From Artocarpus heterophyllus (lineage: Eukaryota; Streptophyta; Magnoliopsida; Rosales; Moraceae): a stretch of 64,000 nucleotides of DNA. Shown piece by piece: positions 58,191 through 64,000 of the stretch. How positions within the stretch are numbered: the stretch's first letter is position 1; the number at the start of each line of letters is the position of its first letter. Location of the stretch: contig CM046345.1 of assembly GCA_025403435.1 (NCBI GenBank), positions 2,790,001 through 2,854,000 on the forward strand, in the 5' to 3' direction. The position numbers were made by a program, and so were the translations under genes. Below the pieces are notes generated by a model. It had not been told where the DNA came from. It saw nothing but the letters and a program-made list of their open reading frames with translations, and did no database searches.

Positions 58191-61100
58191 ATGTCTAAAA
58201 ATGCTTTATCTTCGATACTTGACAAAAACCTATTAACCGAAGAGAATTATAATGATTGAAAACGAAACCTGGATATCGTCCTCTCCTTTGAGAAACTGAA
58301 ATTTGTCCTGACAACCCCTTGTCCTCCCAAGCCTACGGGAGATTCCACTAATGAGCAATTCCAAGCGTACGATCGCTGGAAAGATGCAAATGATCAGGTC
58401 CGCTGCTATGTTATGGCTAGCATGAATAATGTGCTGCAGGCTCAACATCAAGATTATGAGACTGCGAAGCAGATCTTGGATAATCTTAAAGATATGTTTG
58501 GAGGCCAGGCCATAACAAAGCGGCAAGGGGCACTTCAAAAACTCTTGAACTGTAAGCAGAGGCTGGGGACATCTATAAAGGAGCACATGATGTTGGTCAT
58601 GGGTTACCTCGTTGAGGCTCAAACCAATGGAGCCGACATCGATGCTGAAACTCAGATGACTATGGTCTTTGAGACTCTGTCAAAGGAATTTATTCCATTT
58701 AGAGCTACATTTAATTTAAGCAATAGGCAGGATATGACCTTAACAGAATTAATGAAATAGTTACAGGAGTTTGAACTGTTGATCAGGGAGTCTCCTGCAG
58801 GTGGAGAGGCCAATATGGTAGCTGCTTCTGGTTCCAATCCCAACTCTGGGAATGGAAAGAAGCAACAGGCCAAGAACGGGAAGTCTTCTATTCCTGCTAG
58901 CACCAAGAGCAAGAAAAAAAAGAAGAAAAACCTGAAGAAGCTTAAGTGCTTCTTCTGTAGGAAGGTCGGGCGCATAAAGAAGCATTGCAAGGACTTCCTT
59001 TCATAAGGAGGTAGGTGTGATCTTTTGTATTTAGAAACTTGTTTGGTTGAGGAATCCAATGACATTTGGGTCATAGATTCCAGTGCAACTAATCATGTTT
59101 GTGTTTCTCTGCAGGGGTTCAAAGAAATGAGAAGTCTGCTACATGAAGACTTCATTCTTCAGATAGGTGATGGATCCTTGGTCTTAGCAGAAGCAGTGGG
59201 AGACGTCCATCTTTACTTTGATAATTGTAGGAATTTAATTTTGTGAGATTTTTTTTATGTTTCTAAATTTAAAAGGAATTTAATTTCTATAGCTTATTTA
59301 TTTAAAGACTCCTATTTGGTTTCTTTTAATGATAAAGTGGTGACTCGTAAAAAAAAATCTTTTATCTGTTATAGATGGATGCAAAATAATCTATATTTTA
59401 TCAAACCTAAGATGGACTTACTGCTTAATGCTAAGATGAATGATAATAACTCTAAAAGACTTAAAACTTCTCACTCTAATATGACTTATCTTTGGCATTT
59501 GTGCCTTGGTCATATTAACCTGAACGGGATTCAAAGGTTGGTAAGGGATGAACCTTTAAGTCACTTAAAGGTGGAATCTATACCTCAATGTGAATCTTGT
59601 TTGGAGGATAAAATGACCAAAAGACCATACGGGTCTCAGGGCAATAGGGCCGAAGGGGTTCTAAAACTTGTGAATAGTGATGCTTACGGACCAATGAACA
59701 TTCGGGCACGAGGAGGGTATAAGTACTTTGTCACTTTTATTGACGATTACTCAAGATATGGGTATGTGTGCCTGATGCACCACAAAAGTGAAACTTTTGA
59801 CAAGTTCAGGGAGTTTCAGGCTAAAGTGAAAAAGCAATTAGGTAGACCCATAAAGGTACTTTGATCCTATCGAGGTGGAGGATACCTTTCTAATGAGTTC
59901 TTAGGACACTTATTAGAGAATGAGATTTTATCCCATTTGACTGCACCAGGCACTCTGCAGCAGAATGGCATAGCAGAGAGAAGGAATAGGACTTTATTGG
60001 ACATGGTCAGGTCTATGATAAGTTATTCATCATTGCCTTTATCCTTTTGGGGATATGCACTACAAACCACACGTTATCTTTTGAACAATGTGCCTTCAAA
60101 ATCGGTTCCTAAAACTCTTCACGAGTTGTGGATGGGCACGAAGAAATCCTTAAACCATATTCACATATGGAAATGTCCAGCTCATTTCCTGTTTAAGGAT
60201 GCGAATAAGTTAGAAGCACGTTCAGAAGTTTGCGTGTTTGTAAGATATCCAAAAGGGACAAAAGGGGTTATTTCTATAAACCAAAGGAAAATAAAGTCGT
60301 GGTCTCAACTAATGCAACTTTCCTTGAGGAGAGCTACATGGATGACTTTAAGCCTAGAAGCAAAGTGGTGCTTGAGGAGTTAAGGAGTGATCCAATTACT
60401 CCGGAGGTTTCGAATGAAACCATTCCGATCAGTGTAGAAAAACCAAACGAACCTGAACAACATCCTAAGGGGCTTCGACGTAGTGGGAGGATCGGGCGTC
60501 TACTGAGAGGTATATGTTTAATGGGGAGGTCTTCTTGGCTGAACCGGATGAGCATGATAGGGATCCTTATACTTACGTAGAGGCTATGGAGGATGTTGAT
60601 TTAAAACTCTAGACAGAGGCCATGAACACTGAGATGAAGTCTATGGAGACTAATCAAGTCTAGGAGCTTGTGGATCTTCCCGAAGGGGTAAAACCCATAG
60701 GGTGTAAGAGGATCCACAAGAGGAAAAGAGGAGTGGACGAAAAGCTCAAAACCTTTATGGCTAGACTGGTAGCTAAGGGTTATACACAAAAGGAAGGAAT
60801 CGATTATGAGGAAACCTCTTCGCCTGTAGCCATGCTCAAGTCCATCCAAATTCTCTTGTCCAAAGCTACTGCTCTCGACTACAAGATTTGGCAAATGGAT
60901 GTCAACATGGCTTTTCTAAATGTTTATCTTGATGAGTCCATTTATATGGAACAACCGGACGGGTTCAAGGTCAAGGGTCAAAAAGGTAAGGTTTGTAAGC
61001 TGCTAAAGTCAATTTATGGACTTAAGCAGGCTTCTCGTTCTTGGAACATAAGATTTGATCAAGTGATCAAGACTTATGGGTTCTCACAAAATGTGGATGA

Positions 61101-62139
61101 GCCATGTGTTTACAAACACATTAAGGATGGGAATGTGGTTTTTCTACTACTCTATGTAGATGGCATTCTGCTAATTGGCAATGACATTGGAGCATTGTCA
61201 TCAGTCAAATTATGGTTGACCAAGTAGTTAGACATGAAGTACTTAGGTGAGGCTAATTTTGTTCTCGGTATCCAATCTTTCGAGATAGGAAGAACAAAAT
61301 GATAGCTTTATCCCAGGTTGGCCACATGGATAAAATTCTCAAGAGGTTTGCAATACAGGATTCCAAGAAAGGTGGGCAACCATCTAGGTCTGGAATTACT
61401 CTTTCTAAGAAAGACTCTCCAAAGTCTAACGAAGAAAGAGAATACATGAAGAAGGTGCCTTATGCTTCGGCAGTGGGTAGTCTCATGTATGCCAAGCTTT
61501 GCACAAAACCAGATATTTGTTATGCAGTCAATATTGTAAGTTGATTTCAGGCGGATCCAGGACCGAACCATTGGGTTGCGGTAAAGCATTATTTCAAGTA
61601 CCTGAGAAGGACTCGAGGGCATATGCTTATATATTCGGGTGAGAACTTGACTCCTCTAGGATATACTGACTCAGATTTTTGATCCTATCAGGATTCTAGG
61701 AAATCAACTTAAGGTTTTGTGTTTACTCTAGGCGACGACACCATCAGTTGGAGAAGTGTCAAGCAAGATTGCACTTCAGATTCAACGATGGAGGCCGAGT
61801 ATATGGCAGCTTGATGCTTCAAAAGAAGCAGTGTGGCTCCGCAAGTTCCTTGGGGATCTTGAAGCAATTCTTGGTATGGATAAGGCGGTATCACTGTATT
61901 ATGACAACAGTGCGGTGGTAGCTAAGGCTAAGGAACCAAGATTTCACAAGAAGAGTAAGCATATTGATCGGAAGTATCATGTGATAAAGGACTTCGTTAA
62001 AGGTAGGCTTGTCACGGTGTGCAAGATCACATCAGAGGACAATTTAGCTAATCCATTTACGAAGACACTTACTGGGAGAGTCTTTGAGAGGCATGTGGAA
62101 GCTGTGGGGATGCGACATTTGTCATATTTACTCACTTAG
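58191..62139 (+). pseudogene. Copia-2 gag-pol pseudogene
   Basis: Starts ATG TCT AAA AAT. A TGA replaces a Trp codon near 58257; further stops occur at about 58757, 59003, 59246, 59862, 60669, 61226, 61550 and elsewhere, with shifts near 60240 and 61690-61815. Parts in order: Gag (58191-59000) ending in the knuckle CFFCRKVGRIKKHC, its His replaced by Arg; protease with DSSA instead of DSGA (Asp at 59076); integrase HHCC (LWHLCLGHINLNGIQ ... CESCL) and core ([30 protein letters not shown]); RT (QMDVNMAFLNVYL, LKSIYGLKQASRSW) with YVDG in place of YVDD (61153-61164); RNase H ending SYLLT. The lost metal-binding Asp alone would inactivate RT. Confidence 0.92.
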
Positions 62140-62153
62140 TGCAAGTGGGAGAT
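62140..62153 (+). other. Polypurine tract of Copia-2
   Basis: TGCAAGTGGGAGAT directly before the 3' LTR. Confidence 0.85.
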
Positions 62154-62364
62154 TGTTATACATGTATGCCCTAAGGAATAAAAATGTAATAAGTTTTTAG
62201 GGACATTTTTATCAATAAAGAATTTATTTATTGTTTATATACCAAATCTTGTCCTCTTTACATTCATATTTGTTGAATGTATGTTAAGCAAACAAAAGTC
62301 TGAGACTATCGATTTAAACCTTTAAGAATTAGGCATATGATGGACAGATTATGTAGAAGACACG
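62154..62364 (+). repeat. Copia-2 3' LTR, first 211 bp
   Basis: TGTTATACATGTATGCCC onward; cut by the Gypsy-4 LTR at 62365. Confidence 0.9.
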
Positions 62365-62736
62365 TGTAACACCCGAGATTTTTAATGCATTAAAAATGCA
62401 TTAAGTTGAGGATTATATTAAGACAAAAAGTACAGTTTGAGGAAAAATACTGTATAATATTACAGGAAATTATACAGTATTAGAGCAATGCAGTGTAAGA
62501 ATTGGATTGTGTGGATCACAATTTCTTTTACAAAAGTATAAAAAGAAAAGAAGAAAAAAAGGGGGGGGGGGGGGGGGGGGGGGAGGAAATAAAAAAAATC
62601 TCACATAATTCGCCTCTCTCTCTCTAGAATTTCTCTCTCTCTCTCCTCAAATCTCGTTCGAGATTTCGGCGTCCTTTTTTGACACCTCCCGCGCCAATGG
62701 AAAGCTCTCGATGAGCTGAGTCCAACGAGGTGTCGT
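62365..62736 (+). repeat. Gypsy-4 LTR fragment inserted in the Copia-2 3' LTR
   Basis: Starts TGTAACACCCGAGATTTTT, a common plant gypsy LTR head. It has TATAAAAAG near 62538, a poly-G run (62561-62583), a CT-rich leader and GCTCTCGATGAGCTGAGTCC. It is cut at 62737 by another LTR. Internal domains are not in the window. Confidence 0.75.
62561..62583 (+). repeat. 23-base poly-G run
   Basis: Twenty-three consecutive G after an A/G-rich stretch, between the TATA box and CT-rich leader of the Gypsy-4 LTR. It could form a G-quadruplex or be a sequencing or assembly artefact. Confidence 0.9.
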
Positions 62737-64000
62737 TGCAACGCCCCTTATTTTGGACGTCACAGATGTTGTTACATTCATACATTCACACTTGTGTAAA
62801 CTTTAAACATAACATAGTTATAAAACTTATACGATACCATAATTCGTAAACATATTTAAACATACATAACCAGGATCCATTCATTCATATGTTTTTTTTT
62901 TTTGGTAACTTAACATTGTTAATTCACATAGCTTAACTTATTCCATACAATAAATAATTCACTTATACTTTAAATTAATCATGAACTTATTTTAATAGAA
63001 TAAATATACCAAGTTGTAAAATCAGGACTTATAAAAACACATCACATCATAACTCATCAATCATCATATCATTTAAAATTTACTTACTCCCACAGTTCGG
63101 CAGGCCGAACTTGGGACTTCGGCAGGCCAAACATGATCGGCAGGCCGGAGTTCCCTCAATCGGCAGGCCGACAGAGACTTTGCAAACCTGACTTAAAAAC
63201 TCATCATCATCCGGCAGGCCGAAAACATAATCGGCAGGCCAAACTTTCGGACATCGGTAGGCCGACCAAGGATGTTCGGCAGGCCGACCGAGCCAAAATC
63301 CTTGAGAAAAACTTATTTTGTAAAACATATTAACTTTTCAATAAAAATGCAGAAGATCAAACTTCTTTAAAAAGATAAAATAAAATATAAAATATAGTTC
63401 AAGAATCCTTTAAATATTTATCATAAAAAAATGTGTTCAAAACATGAAACTTGAATTAAATATAAAAACGTTCTTCTTGGCGTGCTTCCGGTTACAATTC
63501 ATCATGCTTAGCGCTCACATGCCTTTCCATGTCCTCCGCCTATTCCATGATTTTCTTACCCTTATCTCTAACATGACATAAAACATGATTAAGCTAAAGC
63601 TTAGTAAGTACATATAATTCTCACAATTTAAAACATTACATAAACATCATCTTCATCATTATCATCATATCATAAAAGCGCCTTAAGCACAATTTCATAG
63701 AAACATATCTTTCATCTCATTGACCATTTTAAAACATCTTCCATTTTATCTTTAGGGCCCAAGTGTTGCACCATGAACATCATTGTAGGCGTGCCGTCAT
63801 GAGAGGAGAAGGGTAGCTAATCCCAAACTAAACATGACATCATAACATATCATTTCATAACATTGGTGTGCAACACTTATTAGGTGATACATATATACTT
63901 AATTTTCATACTTTGAAACATGTCATCATCATACATACATAACTTTAAATCATGATAATTTTTCATAAGGAATCCTTTAAGGAAAATAACCATAAAATCA
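62737..64000 (-). repeat. Second LTR of the Gypsy-3 family, running off the window
   Basis: Begins TGCAACGCCCC, then GGACGTCACAGATGT, like the Gypsy-3 LTR (TGTAACTCCCC, GGACGTCATAGATGT). It shares TTTAGGGCCCAAGTGTTGCA, GAGAGGAGAAGGGTAGCTAA and other blocks in the same order. It is inserted in the Gypsy-4 LTR; the far end is outside the window. Confidence 0.85.
63098..63286 (-). repeat. Eight-unit dyad array in the Gypsy-3-family LTR
   Basis: Plus-strand cores CGGCAGGCC(G/A) start at 63098, 63120, 63138, 63161, 63212, 63232, 63255 (CGGTAGGCCG) and 63277. Spacings are 22, 18, 23, 51, 20, 23 and 22 bp. Spacers are unrelated to each other and to those in the Gypsy-1 array. Confidence 0.93.

Larger units (their letters stand above)
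54528..62364 (+). mobile_element. Copia-2: decayed Angela-like element inserted in the Copia-1 3' LTR
   Basis: 5' LTR 54528-56535, primer site 56538, leader with dyad array, gag-pol pseudogene 58191-62139, polypurine tract, and the first 211 bp of the 3' LTR, cut at 62365 by a gypsy LTR. It is structurally the most complete copia here, but its frame is broken by point mutations. Confidence 0.93.

Overview
This is nuclear DNA of a flowering plant. Evidence: an AT-rich background, a two-exon Lhcb4 (CP29) light-harvesting gene, an intron-rich F-box gene, and nested LTR retrotransposons with initiator-tRNA-Met primer sites. The species cannot be named from the sequence. Only two host genes are recognisable. 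Nearly everything else is Ty3/gypsy chromovirus DNA, Angela-like Ty1/copia DNA, CACTA and MITE DNA, or unassigned AT-rich sequence.

Layout. 1-3887: gene-free, with repeat fragments. 3888-12965: a full-length, apparently intact chromovirus on the minus strand (Gypsy-1; both LTRs 2166 bp, TSD GAGAC, one 1530-codon gag-pol frame). 13272-14884: Lhcb4, minus strand, with a light-type promoter near 15.1-15.2 kb. 16708-17047: a reversed copia LTR fragment, into which Gypsy-2 (17048 on, same family as Gypsy-1, opposite strand) is inserted. Gypsy-2 is cut at 20048 by a copia LTR. A 100-N assembly gap (22532-22631) separates that LTR from another copia LTR that lies in a CACTA end. 24893-28533: the F-box gene, five exons, with a Mutator-type MITE in intron 4. 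29734 to about 34.8 kb: a CACTA remnant carrying a 2.94-kb solo gypsy LTR. 35.2-37.9 kb: degraded gypsy LTR-like and unassigned DNA.

37.9-64 kb is a deep nest: copia-0 LTR, containing Copia-1, whose gag carries a Gypsy-3 insertion (itself carrying a solo copia LTR) and whose 3' LTR carries Copia-2, whose 3' LTR carries a Gypsy-4 LTR, which carries a second LTR of the Gypsy-3 family running off the window. All copies here except Gypsy-1 are decayed, truncated, or reduced to LTRs.

The strongest unexplained signal is a short dyad, TTCGGCAGGCCGAA (core CGGC-2nt-GCCG), in arrays with a 20-23 bp repeat, usually 21-22. It occurs at thirteen places: in the LTRs of two gypsy families, in the copia LTRs about 110-120 bp upstream of the TATA box, and again in the copia 5' leader. 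Within an array the cores are conserved but the spacers are unrelated, so it is not an ordinary minisatellite. A second, unrelated dyad array (GTCTCGATAGAGAC) lies at 907-1026.
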